The notes under the pieces: model-generated | What the model saw: the letters and a program-made list of their open reading frames with translations, nothing else | Database searches by the model: none | What the model was told of the DNA's origin: nothing | Shown: positions 38,377 through 47,159 of the stretch, in pieces | How positions within the stretch are numbered: position 1 is the first letter of the stretch | Layout of the letters: each line of letters begins with the position of its first letter | DNA from: Acinetobacter sp. WCHAc010034 | GTDB taxonomy: Bacteria; Pseudomonadota; Gammaproteobacteria; Pseudomonadales; Moraxellaceae | Direction of reading: 5' to 3' | NCBI RefSeq assembly: GCF_001696615.3 | Contig: NZ_CP032279.1 | Coordinates: forward strand, 1,054,001-1,118,000 | DNA: 64,000 bases | Translations under genes and position numbers: made by a program

Positions 38377-39105
38377 TTCCTATTGCAAAAACATTTCAGG
38401 ATGCTTTTTAAGCGAACCCATGATTAATAATGTCAAATTGGTAACATGACACTAGTCCCCATTAGGCATCAGCCATGAGGCGCGTTATCACTACATCAGG
38501 AATTCCTAATGTGATTAATGAACAACAACGCCCCTCAGCGGCATCATTACTCATTGTTATACCCAGCCGAACCGGGCAATTTTTTGCAAATCGTCTTAGA
38601 AAAAATAATTCCTGCGCCTTGTTTTTTCTAAACCGACTTCCCTGCCTTTTATATCCCGCCTCAGCACAGCTAAATGTTGAAAATATGTACATATTTCATG
38701 CTCAATTTTCACATACAGGGGTGCGTTAAATGCTAACACGTTCCGCTGTTTCAATTGATTTCTTTGACATATACCTTTCATAAATTGGCGAAATACATAT
38801 GCCAAAATTTCATCTAATATATGGTGCTTTAAATAAAAACCAGTTTCAATGTAGACCAAAGTCTACTCCAGCAAATACATACGAAAAGAGAGCATCATCT
38901 TTCAATATGCCCTCTTTCAGCTCACATCTTAACATCTTAATAACCTTTTTGCAGACCCATACTTGCACTTATTTATGAGATTTGTTTTAAATCACGCCGC
39001 TTTTCATCAATCTGGCGCAATTCAAGCGCGCCTCCCACTTATAAACAAAAACAGTGCCAACTTAGCCGCTTTGCAGCCAGCTATTCCGCTTAAGCGGCTA
39101 AAAAC
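38377..39105. other. Intergenic region between sdhB and sucA
   Basis: About 730 bp with no convincing gene; the short frames seen here lack start context. It contains the palindrome TAGACCAAAGTCTA at 38852-38865. It also has a nested inverted repeat TTAGCCGCTT (39062-39071) / AAGCGGCTAA (39092-39101) that includes the perfect 12-bp palindrome CCGCTTAAGCGG (39086-39097). The sucA promoter should lie in the left part. Confidence 0.5.
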
Positions 39106-39134
39106 AAAAAAGCACACCATTAGGTGTGCTTTTT
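39106..39134 (-). terminator. Terminator of the sdhCDAB operon
   Basis: AAAAAGCACACC-ATTA-GGTGTGCTTTTT forms a strong stem about 25 bp after the sdhB stop, with A and T tracts. Confidence 0.88.
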
Positions 39135-39158
39135 CTAACTGATAAATCAGTCTACAGA

Positions 39159-39869
39159 TTAACCCGCAGCATCTAAAAGCATGTTGCGGATGTGACCGAT
39201 TGCTTTCGTCGGGTTCAGGCCTTTAGGACATACAGATACGCAGTTCATGATGCCTTTGCAGCGGAACAGCGAGAATGGATCGTCAAGACGGGCCAAGCGC
39301 TCTTGCGTTGCAGTATCGCGCGAGTCGATGATGAAACGGTATGCATTCAGCAATGCTGAAGGACCCAGGAACTTGTCCGGGTTCCACCAGAATGACGGGC
39401 ATGATGTTGAACAGCATGCGCAAAGAATGCATTCATACAAGCCATCCAAGTGCTCACGGTCTTCAGGAGACTGCAAGCGCTCTTTTGGCGGCGCAGGCTG
39501 GTTGTTGATCAAGAATGGATGAATTTTGTTGTACTGATCGTAGAACTGATTCATATCCACAACTAAATCTTTAACCACCGGCAAGCCTGGCAAAGGACGG
39601 ACTGTAATCACTTCCGGCAGGTCGTTCAGGTTCCAAAGGCACGCTAAACCGTTTTTGCCGTTGATGTTCACACCATCCGAACCGCAAATACCTTCACGGC
39701 ATGAACGGCGGAATGTCAATGTTTCATCCTGTACTTTCAATGCAAGAAGCGCGTCAAGCAGCATGCGGTGCTTGTCAGTCAGCTCCAGCTTGAAAGTTTG
39801 CATGTACGGTGCTTTATCCTTATCAGGATCGTAGCGGTAGATATTAAATGTACGAGTACCTCTACTCAT
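39159..39869 (-). CDS. sdhB: Succinate dehydrogenase iron-sulfur subunit
   Basis: The 236-residue iron-sulfur subunit of complex II, carrying electrons from SdhA flavin to quinone. The [2Fe-2S] ligands are in CREGICGSDG (near residue 58), and the [4Fe-4S] and [3Fe-4S] ligands are in CILCACCSTSCPSFWW and CKGIMNCVSVCPKGLNP. It is the last gene of sdhCDAB, 14 bp after sdhA. Confidence 0.97.
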   Translation of the reverse strand: MSRGTRTFNIYRYDPDKDKAPYMQTFKLELTDKHRMLLDALLALKVQDETLTFRRSCREGICGSDGVNINGKNGLACLWNLNDLPEVITVRPLPGLPVVKDLVVDMNQFYDQYNKIHPFLINNQPAPPKERLQSPEDREHLDGLYECILCACCSTSCPSFWWNPDKFLGPSALLNAYRFIIDSRDTATQERLARLDDPFSLFRCKGIMNCVSVCPKGLNPTKAIGHIRNMLLDAAG

Positions 39870-39883
39870 CTTACTTCTCCCAA

Positions 39884-41782
39884 TTAGAATGTGCGCGGTT
39901 TAGGCGGAATTGCAGCAACCGATAATGGCTTGTAGCGTACTGGCTTGTACTCAAGACGGTTATCGCTAGAGAACCACAATGTGTGCTTCATCCACTCATC
40001 ATCACGGCGGCCATACGGGTAAGCTGGGTGATCCGGTGACTCTTCAAAGTCTACAACCGTATGCGCGCCGCGGCACTCTTTACGGGCTGCAGCTGAAATC
40101 AATGTCGCTTTAGCCACTTCATACAGGTTTTCAACTTCTAAAGCTTCTACACGCGCAGTGTTGAATACTTTAGACTTGTCTTTTAAGTGAATGTTGCGTA
40201 CGCGCGGCTCAATCGCAAGAATCTGCTTCACGCCTTCTTCAAGAAGCGCAGTTGTACGGAATACACCCGCATGATCTTGAACGATGTCACGGATTGCATC
40301 TGCAACTTCCTGAGCGTTTTCACCTGCTGTTGAGTCATCCAGTTTACGGATACGCGCAACAGTTTGCTCAAGCACAGTTGTAGGAAGCGGCTGGTATTCA
40401 TCACCGCTGTGCTTAGTCACGTAGTCGATGATGTGTTCACCGGCAGCTTTACCAAATACAACCAAGTCAAGCAGTGAGTTGGTACCTAAACGGTTTGCAC
40501 CGTGTACAGACACGCAAGAACATTCGCCAATTGCATAGAAGCCTTTAACAGGCTTGGTAAAGTTGCGGTCGCCAGCATTGGTCGAGTAGACATCGCTGTC
40601 TTTGTCGTAATGCGCTGTAAATGCTTCAGTTTCAGAACCTTCAGGCACAACCACTTGACCGTGGATATTCGTTGGAATACCGCCCATTTGGTAGTGAATC
40701 GTCGGCACAACTGGAATTGGCTCTTTAGTGATGTCAACGTTCGCGAATTTCTTGCCAATCTCGAATACAGATGGAAGACGTTTCATGATCGTTTCAGCAC
40801 CCAAGTGCGTCATATCAAGCAAGATGTAGTCTTTCTTCGGACCGCAGCCGCGGCCTTCTTTAATTTCCTGGTCCATCGAACGTGATACGAAGTCACGCGG
40901 CGCCAAGTCTTTTAAAGTTGGTGCATAGCGTTCCATGAATGGCTCGCCTGCATCATTGCGAAGGATTGCGCCTTCACCGCGGCAGCCTTCAGTCAGCAAT
41001 ACGCCTGCGCCAGCAACACCCGTTGGGTGGAACTGCCAGAATTCCATATCTTGCAATGGAATGCCTGCACGCGCAGCCATACCAAGGCCGTCACCGGTGT
41101 TGATATAAGCATTGGTAGATGCACGGTAAACACGGCCTGCGCCGCCTGTAGCAAACAATGTCGCTTTTGCTTGGAATACTGCAATTTTACCCGTTTCTTG
41201 GTCAATTGCTGTTACACCAAGAACGTCACCCGCTTCGTTGCGGATCAGGTCAAGTGCAATCCATTCAACAAAGAATTGCGTGCCCATTTTCACGTTGCTT
41301 TGATAAAGCGTGTGAAGAAGCGCGTGGCCTGTACGGTCAGCCGCTGCGCACGCGCGCGGAACCGCTTTTTCACCGTAGTTTGCAGAGTGGCCGCCGAATG
41401 GACGCTGGTAAATCGTACCGTCTGCGTTACGGTCAAATGGCATGCCCAAGTGTTCTAATTCATAAACCACTTGCGGCGCTTCACGTGTCATAAACTCGAT
41501 TGCGTCTTGGTCGCCTAACCAGTCAGAACCCTTCACAGTGTCGTAGAAGTGGTAGTGCCAGTTGTCTTCCTGCATGTTGCCCAGAGACGCGCCAATGCCG
41601 CCCTGCGCTGCAACAGTGTGCGAACGGGTTGGGAATACTTTAGTTAAAACAGCAACTTTCAAACCAGCTTGAGCAAGTTGGTAAGACGCGCGCATGCCTG
41701 AACCACCGCCACCGACGATGACTGCATCGAAGGTTTCGTGTGGAATATTTGTGTAATCTTCTTTAGGGGTTATAGCGCCCAT
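39884..41782 (-). CDS. sdhA: Succinate dehydrogenase flavoprotein subunit
   Basis: A 632-residue catalytic subunit that oxidises succinate to fumarate using covalently bound FAD. The FAD-binding loop is VIVGGGGSGMRAS (near residue 21). The flavinylated histidine lies in RSHTVAAQGGIGASLGN, and the substrate-binding and active-site segments THLGAETI and HGANRLGTNSLLDLVVFG are present. It is slightly longer than the E. coli protein (588 residues), partly through an N-terminal leader of about 15 residues. It lies 12 bp after sdhD. Confidence 0.97.
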   Translation of the reverse strand: MGAITPKEDYTNIPHETFDAVIVGGGGSGMRASYQLAQAGLKVAVLTKVFPTRSHTVAAQGGIGASLGNMQEDNWHYHFYDTVKGSDWLGDQDAIEFMTREAPQVVYELEHLGMPFDRNADGTIYQRPFGGHSANYGEKAVPRACAAADRTGHALLHTLYQSNVKMGTQFFVEWIALDLIRNEAGDVLGVTAIDQETGKIAVFQAKATLFATGGAGRVYRASTNAYINTGDGLGMAARAGIPLQDMEFWQFHPTGVAGAGVLLTEGCRGEGAILRNDAGEPFMERYAPTLKDLAPRDFVSRSMDQEIKEGRGCGPKKDYILLDMTHLGAETIMKRLPSVFEIGKKFANVDITKEPIPVVPTIHYQMGGIPTNIHGQVVVPEGSETEAFTAHYDKDSDVYSTNAGDRNFTKPVKGFYAIGECSCVSVHGANRLGTNSLLDLVVFGKAAGEHIIDYVTKHSGDEYQPLPTTVLEQTVARIRKLDDSTAGENAQEVADAIRDIVQDHAGVFRTTALLEEGVKQILAIEPRVRNIHLKDKSKVFNTARVEALEVENLYEVAKATLISAAARKECRGAHTVVDFEESPDHPAYPYGRRDDEWMKHTLWFSSDNRLEYKPVRYKPLSVAAIPPKPRTF

Positions 41783-41794
41783 GATCTCTTCCTA

Positions 41795-42160
41795 TCAATT
41801 CGCCCAAAAAATCTGGATTGCCCAGATCGCATATGCAAATACAGCAATAATGACTGCTGAAGTCAGCACTAGGCGTAAACCTGAAGCTGAAGGACCCATC
41901 TGGCGGGTAGTCACATAGTCTGTGAACACCTGCCACATGCCGATCCAAGCATGCGCAACAAGAGATAAGACCGCCAATAAAGACAGAATCTTCATTGGAG
42001 CTGTCATCATAAAGCCATACCACTGCTCAAAGCTGAATCCGCCATTGCAAAGGATCCAGCCAAATACCACAACAGTGTAAACAGCCAGCACAACAGCGCT
42101 CACGCGCTGGATAAACCAATCGCGGGAACCTGAACCCGTTAAACCTGTAGCACTTTTCAT
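41795..42160 (-). CDS. sdhD: Succinate dehydrogenase membrane anchor subunit D
   Basis: A 121-residue inner-membrane anchor of complex II with three transmembrane segments, near residues 20-40, 55-75 and 95-115. Conserved residues include SRDWFIQRVSAV and the haem-ligand region SLVAHAWIGMWQV. The ATG at 42160 overlaps the sdhC stop as TAATG, the expected coupling; the open frame extends five codons further up. Confidence 0.9.
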   Translation of the reverse strand: MKSATGLTGSGSRDWFIQRVSAVVLAVYTVVVFGWILCNGGFSFEQWYGFMMTAPMKILSLLAVLSLVAHAWIGMWQVFTDYVTTRQMGPSASGLRLVLTSAVIIAVFAYAIWAIQIFWAN

Positions 42161-42558
42161 TAGAGAACAATCCATACAAATGCTGCAATAATACCGATTG
42201 CAGACAAGATCAATGAAATAGTAGCTGCGATACGGCCGCTTTGCAGTTCTTCAGCAAAACCAAGGTCCGCAAGTAAGTGCTTAACACCCGCAATAAAGTG
42301 GAAGATTAAGCCGGCTACAAATACCCATACAATGAAGCGCACAATGAAGCCGCCAAAGATTGCTTGAACTTCAGCAAATCCTTCTGGCGAAGACAGTGAT
42401 TTGTCTAAAAGCCACAAAAGTACCGGTACGAGTAAGAATACGATGACACCAGAAAGACGGTGTAGAATTGATGCAATAGCCACAGGGGATTTTAAGTTTA
42501 CTTCTAAAACTTGACCCATGGACAAATTGACAGGTCTGTTGCTTTTCACAGCGGGCAT
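42160..42558 (-). CDS. sdhC: Succinate dehydrogenase cytochrome b556 subunit
   Basis: A 132-residue cytochrome b subunit with three membrane segments and the quinone/haem region ASILHRLSGVIVFLL (near residue 29) and HFIAGVKHLLADLG. It is the first gene of the sdh operon. Upstream of the ATG a small hairpin (42569-42586) contains the only good GGAG in the leader, 13 bases from the start codon. The adjacent ACAGG directly abuts the ATG. Confidence 0.93.
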   Translation of the reverse strand: MPAVKSNRPVNLSMGQVLEVNLKSPVAIASILHRLSGVIVFLLVPVLLWLLDKSLSSPEGFAEVQAIFGGFIVRFIVWVFVAGLIFHFIAGVKHLLADLGFAEELQSGRIAATISLILSAIGIIAAFVWIVL

Positions 42559-42568
42559 CCTGTAGTAA

Positions 42569-42586
42569 AAACTCCATCCGGAGTTT
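42569..42586 (-). promoter_or_regulatory. Leader hairpin before sdhC
   Basis: On the minus strand AAACTCC-GGAT-GGAGTTT forms a 7-bp stem followed by two further T. It encloses the GGAG nearest the sdhC start, so it could limit translation or attenuate transcription. Confidence 0.4.
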
Positions 42587-42616
42587 GTTTGAATTAATTC
42601 GAAGGAAAGCTGGCAT

Positions 42617-43579
42617 TGTCAGGCCAATATTTCTAATAAAATAGCAGCCTTAACTTTTAACGACACTGAATTATAAAACGTGAACTATCAAAATACAAAC
42701 AATCACAATGGCTTAATATCCAAAAAAAGCCTTAAATAAGAATCATTAACATTAATTCAATACAGCAAGCCCGGCGGGCGCGCCGCAAAAAGGCCACTAT
42801 GTTGTTGGTTTTGCAATATTAAATCAGAATCCATTTCAGCGCCTGCAGCCGCGGAATGTTTTTTTTAATTTAGACTAAAGATGAACAAAGACAAGACTTT
42901 AATAAATCCGCATTATTTTATGACCTTGCGGGTCAATATCCAATACTTCATTTATTAAAAAAATAATTAATATTTATTTTCAATAATAAAGTATTAATAT
43001 CATGAGCCGAAATAATCACTTAGCTTGCGCGCAATCCCGCTGCTTTAAAGCATTTCCGGGCAGATAAACAGCAGATTCTGCGCCATCCTAACCAATATCG
43101 ACGATTATTTAGCCAAATTTCACAGTAAAATCAGCTATTTTTTAACCAAATAGACCGGTAAAAGCTAGGCAGTTAGCGCTTTTAAATATGAGTAAGAAAA
43201 CATCAGCCGCAAATGCGCAACAGCCCTAAGTTACGAGAATTATAATAATTTAAGCAGTAAATTATATTGAACTTGCATCAAACTTCAGAGTTTTTAAGAA
43301 TTAAAAATCGCTTAGAATTAACGCAGCATCCGTATTTTTCTCTGCACCTTCCCTGCAATTTGACTTATTATACCGCTCCGGTGCTGTGATTTTATTCATC
43401 TTTACCGGAGTAAGTTTTGACTAAGCCACTGTGCGGACATCACTTTTATCCATAAGTATAATTGACAAAATTTCAGTTCCCTCTAATCTTAGAGCAAATT
43501 TTTGAACCGTCTGATTCGTGCATTACAAGATTAGCACTGCGAGTCAGATCTACATTCACCAGGACAGGAGATCTATTGA
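42617..43579. other. Intergenic control region between sdhC and gltA
   Basis: Nearly 1 kb of AT-rich DNA without a plausible protein gene separates the divergent TCA operons. It holds the gltA promoter at the right end and a degenerate copy of the TAGACYAAARTCTA palindrome at 42871-42884 (TAGACTAAAGATGA). I see no intrinsic terminator, so no evidence for a separate small RNA here. Confidence 0.5.
43462..43489 (+). promoter_or_regulatory. Probable gltA promoter
   Basis: TTGACA (43462-43467) and TAATCT (43484-43489) are separated by 16 bp, a good sigma-70 match, about 90 bp upstream of the gltA ATG. Confidence 0.6.
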
Positions 43580-44857
43580 ATGTCTGAAGCAACTGGCAAG
43601 AAAGCCGTATTACAGCTTGATGGCAAAGAAATTGAATTACCAATTTACAGCGGCACATTGGGCCCAGATGTAATCGACGTTAAAGATGTGTTGGCCGCTG
43701 GCCACTTCACTTTTGATCCTGGTTTTATGGCGACAGCTGCGTGCGAGTCTAAAATCACTTTCATCGACGGTAACAAAGGCGTGCTTCTGCACCGCGGTTA
43801 CCCAATCGACCAGTTAGCGACTAAAGCTGATTATTTAGAAACTTGCTATTTACTGCTGAATGGCGAGCTTCCTACAGCTGAGCAGAAAGAAGTATTTGAC
43901 GCGAAAGTCCGCAACCACACCATGGTTCACGACCAAGTCAGCCGCTTCTTCAATGGTTTCCGCCGCGATGCGCACCCGATGGCGATCATGGTTGGCGTAG
44001 TAGGCGCGCTTTCTGCGTTCTATCACAACAACTTAGACATCGAAAATGTTGATCACCGTGAAATTACAGCGATCCGCTTAATTGCTAAAGTGCCTACTTT
44101 AGCTGCGTGGAGCTACAAATACACTGTCGGCCAGCCATTCATGTATCCGCGTAACGACCTGAACTACGCTGAAAACTTCCTGTACATGATGTTTGCTACG
44201 CCTGCGGACAAAGACTACAAAGTCAACCCGATTCTTGCGAAAGCAATGGACCGCATCTTTACGCTTCATGCTGACCATGAGCAAAACGCGTCTACATCTA
44301 CAGTGCGTTTAGCAGGTTCTACCGGCGCTAACCCTTATGCATGTATCGCTGCAGGCATCTCTGCGCTTTGGGGCCCTGCTCACGGCGGCGCGAACGAAGC
44401 CGTTCTGAAGATGCTTGATGAAATCGGCACGGTAGAAAACGTTGCTGACTTCATGGAAAAAGTGAAGACTAAAGAAGTTAAACTGATGGGCTTCGGCCAC
44501 CGCGTTTACAAAAACTTCGACCCTCGCGCTAAAGTCATGAAAGAGACTTGCGACGAAGTTCTTAGCGCGCTTGGCATCAACGATCCTCAGCTTGCGCTGG
44601 CTATGGAACTTGAACGCATTGCGCTGTCTGATGAATACTTCATCAAACGCAACCTGTACCCGAACGTAGACTTCTACTCAGGCATCATCCTGAAAGCGAT
44701 CGGCATCCCGACAGAAATGTTTACGGTAATTTTCGCGCTTGCGCGTACCGTTGGCTGGATCAGCCACTGGCTGGAAATGCACAGCGGCCCTTACAAAATC
44801 GGCCGTCCTCGTCAGCTTTACACTGGCGAAACGCAGCGCGATATCCAAGGCCGTTAA
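43580..44857 (+). CDS. gltA: Citrate synthase
   Basis: A 425-residue type II (hexameric, Gram-negative) citrate synthase that condenses oxaloacetate and acetyl-CoA. Catalytic histidines are in [15 protein letters not shown] and [15 protein letters not shown], and the acidic catalytic region is in [14 protein letters not shown]. An AGGAG precedes the ATG at 43580. It is transcribed divergently from sdhCDAB and closes with its own terminator. Confidence 0.97.
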   Translation: MSEATGKKAVLQLDGKEIELPIYSGTLGPDVIDVKDVLAAGHFTFDPGFMATAACESKITFIDGNKGVLLHRGYPIDQLATKADYLETCYLLLNGELPTAEQKEVFDAKVRNHTMVHDQVSRFFNGFRRDAHPMAIMVGVVGALSAFYHNNLDIENVDHREITAIRLIAKVPTLAAWSYKYTVGQPFMYPRNDLNYAENFLYMMFATPADKDYKVNPILAKAMDRIFTLHADHEQNASTSTVRLAGSTGANPYACIAAGISALWGPAHGGANEAVLKMLDEIGTVENVADFMEKVKTKEVKLMGFGHRVYKNFDPRAKVMKETCDEVLSALGINDPQLALAMELERIALSDEYFIKRNLYPNVDFYSGIILKAIGIPTEMFTVIFALARTVGWISHWLEMHSGPYKIGRPRQLYTGETQRDIQGR

Positions 44858-44882
44858 TTCGCAAGAATGAGCCGTTGGAAAG

Positions 44883-44908
44883 AAACCGCCCTTTGTGGCG
44901 GTTTTTTT
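44883..44908 (+). terminator. Terminator of gltA
   Basis: AAACCGCC-CTTTGT-GGCGGTTTTTTT lies 25 bp after the gltA stop codon. Confidence 0.88.
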
Positions 44909-45017
44909 ATGGCCGAAATTCAGCCAGCTGACTATCCAAAAATTTCAAAAAATCCATGCAGCGCCGGTGGGTGTTTTTTTCTTCTGAAAAGCCCCTACTA
45001 TCCCCCTTCTTTACCTT

Positions 45018-45974
45018 TTATGCCTTAAATGCCGGAGTAAATTCCCTTACGAAATACGGCGCTAAAACTCCTGTTTCAGGGTTCAGCAGGCGCGCCTTGT
45101 AATAAGCTAAAAATTCCGAGGTGTCATAATCATTCGGATGAAAGCCTGGGCGCAGATAGTCAAAAATATGCCGCCAGCTGCTGCCGTAAACGCCGTCTTG
45201 CAGGCCGAAAAGCAGCCGGGTGCTGCGCGGCATGTCCTTCCAGTAGCGCCAGCTGATCAGGTTTTCCGGCCGCCGGCAGACCGGCACCAGCAGCGAAGCC
45301 GCTGAAATCAGCACTAAAATCGTGATCAGCGCCGGGAAGAAGCCGGCGATGCGCAGGGCGTAATTATTAGAAAGGCTCTGAAAAACATCATAGGCAATGT
45401 CTTTATGCTCAGACTCCTCCAGCATGTGCCACATCCAGATCGCGCGCTGCTTTTCATCCTGCGAAGTAAAGAATACCTGCTCATGCTTCATCATGTATTC
45501 CGCCAGCACCGCAGTGAAATGCTCAATGCCCGCCATCAAAGACAGCTTCATCGGCTGCGGCAGGCGGCTGAAGCCGTAATCAAACACCCAGCCCGCCCAC
45601 CTGCGGAACAGCTTGACCGGCAGGCCTTGCTGCATATAGGCGTCATTCAGTTCTTCATGCAGCCTTGAGTGCTGCGCCTCCTGCCCAATCAGCGCCGTCA
45701 CCCGCTGTTTCAGCAGCGGGTCCTGCAGCCGTTCACGGTGATAGCGCGCCGTGTCAATCACCAAGCCTTCGCCATAGGTCAGGAAAATTGACAGCGAGGC
45801 AAAGTAGGCGCTGGCCAGCTCCGCATTCATGCAAAATCTGTGATCCAGCCTGTGCGGCTCAAAATCAAATTTCATATGCCGGATTGGAATAGCCGCCGGC
45901 TGCCGGCCGGCATCAAAATGCGGCCCAGCCAGCATTTTGATGAGGATTTTCTTCATTGGACTGATGGTTTGCAT
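45018..45974 (-). CDS. Predicted metal-dependent hydrolase (PF10118-like)
   Basis: A 318-residue protein of the PF10118 'metal-dependent hydrolase' group, whose fold resembles ferritin-like di-metal proteins. Conserved acidic and histidine residues are visible in GQEAQHSRLHEELN (near residue 96), GIEHFTAVLAEYM (near 148) and MLEESEHKDIAYDV (near 182). A hydrophobic segment near residues 210-235 could be membrane-associated. The biochemical role is not established. The start may be the ATG at 45974 or six codons later. Confidence 0.75.
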   Translation of the reverse strand: MQTISPMKKILIKMLAGPHFDAGRQPAAIPIRHMKFDFEPHRLDHRFCMNAELASAYFASLSIFLTYGEGLVIDTARYHRERLQDPLLKQRVTALIGQEAQHSRLHEELNDAYMQQGLPVKLFRRWAGWVFDYGFSRLPQPMKLSLMAGIEHFTAVLAEYMMKHEQVFFTSQDEKQRAIWMWHMLEESEHKDIAYDVFQSLSNNYALRIAGFFPALITILVLISAASLLVPVCRRPENLISWRYWKDMPRSTRLLFGLQDGVYGSSWRHIFDYLRPGFHPNDYDTSEFLAYYKARLLNPETGVLAPYFVREFTPAFKA

Positions 45975-46311
45975 AGTTCCTGCTCTTTTTCAGGCCCGCA
46001 TCCGGACTGCGGAAATAAAAGTGGCCAAGCGCAGCTGCCCAAAGCAGCATGCTTAAAAAGTAAGCCAAGCCCGCCGCGATGCCATTTGCAGAAACCGCCT
46101 TTAAACTGGCAAATACTGCCGAAGATCAAAATTGTCTGACCAAATAACCGGAAATTCCGCACATCGCGCCAGATTGATATCCATTCAGGCCATGCGAGTT
46201 TTATAAGTCGGGCCGCGCCATCTGCAGCCTGCAGCGCTTTAAAGCCTCCGCGCCGGCAAAAATTTGCTATCTTAAAGCTACCGGCAGCCCCTGCCTTCAG
46301 CCTGACCGCTT
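45975..46311. other. Intergenic region between divergent genes
   Basis: About 340 bp. One minus-strand frame has a hydrophobic stretch (AAGLAYFLSMLLWAAALGHF) but no start codon upstream of it, so it may be a decayed membrane-protein gene. I do not call it. Confidence 0.35.
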
Positions 46312-46824
46312 ATGCCCTATTTCATTCCGCTGCTGATTAAAATCCTGAAGCTGGAGCACTTTGAGTGCCGCGGCTTAACCGCAGGCGAAATCGCGCTGTG
46401 CAGGCCGGTTTTCGGCAGCCTGATTGACTACAGCCAAGTCAAAATCATGAATCACCCTTACCTGCCGTGGCAAGCCAGGCATGTCTTCATGGCGCCCTGC
46501 GGCGCGATCCATGCCAGAGCGCCGAATTACAGCCCCGACTATTCCGCGGAAAGCCGCGCCTTTCAGGGCCTGTTCATTCATGAAATGGCGCATATTTACC
46601 AGTATCAGCAGAATATTCATGTGCTGCTACGGGGCGCCATCCTGCAGAGCGCCTTTTTCCTCAGCTTCGGCAGATACAATCCCTATGCATACCGGCTGAA
46701 AGCCGGCAAGGCCTTTTTTGACTACAATATTGAACAGCAGGGCGATATTGCGCGGGATATCTTTTTCAAGCGCATTCAGAATATTATCCTTCAGCCGCAG
46801 GCCTCACAGCGCCGGACTGGCTGA
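46312..46824 (+). CDS. Vgr-related HExxH protein
   Basis: A 170-residue protein with the zincin motif HEMAH near residue 90. It is framed by RGLTAGEIALCRPVFGSLID and by RLKAGKAFFDYNIEQQGDIA, which match small proteins annotated as 'vgr-related' or Rhs-element Vgr protein. Despite the name it has no VgrG spike fold. The HExxH implies a metal-dependent peptidase-like site, but no activity is known to me. No type VI secretion gene is nearby. The N-terminus may associate with membranes. Confidence 0.65.
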   Translation: MPYFIPLLIKILKLEHFECRGLTAGEIALCRPVFGSLIDYSQVKIMNHPYLPWQARHVFMAPCGAIHARAPNYSPDYSAESRAFQGLFIHEMAHIYQYQQNIHVLLRGAILQSAFFLSFGRYNPYAYRLKAGKAFFDYNIEQQGDIARDIFFKRIQNIILQPQASQRRTG

Positions 46825-47159
46825 ACAGCCGGAATTAAATTGGATGCGTTTCTCCATTTTGCATCAAAATCAGGCGCAAGATGCCGCACGGCGCAGGCTG
46901 AATGAGGCATCCCGCCCCATTTCAATGCTAAAACCTATGAATTGGCTCTAGTATCTAAACCAAATTCAGATAAAATAGCATTGGCTTTAAACGCTTTAAG
47001 CCACGGAAGAAATTCTTTGCATCACAGCGTGATGATGTTTTATTTGCGCCCTCAAGGCCGCCTTTTTCAGTACCGAAAATGCACTCTGCTGAATAATTAC
47101 AATGATAAATATCAGCTTCTTAAGTGTATTCACCCTATAGGAATAGGATTTAGTTGGAA
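46825..47159. other. Intergenic region upstream of nadE
   Basis: About 335 bp between co-oriented genes. No gene or RNA is recognised. A plus-strand frame from 46942 lacks a ribosome-binding site and runs into the nadE start. The nadE promoter presumably lies in its right half. Confidence 0.35.

Noticed and set aside
38462..38859. Overlapping short frames on both strands upstream of sucA
   Set aside because: They contradict one another, lack ribosome-binding sites and show no domain. The region is better read as sucA control DNA.
42730..42765. Fur-box-like AATCATTAACATTAA near sdhC
   Set aside because: Only a weak match in very AT-rich DNA, and I cannot distinguish it from chance.
45975..46311. 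Possible small membrane-protein remnant between the PF10118 and Vgr-related genes
   Set aside because: The hydrophobic frame has no start codon before it and no ribosome-binding site, so the evidence is too thin to call a gene or pseudogene.
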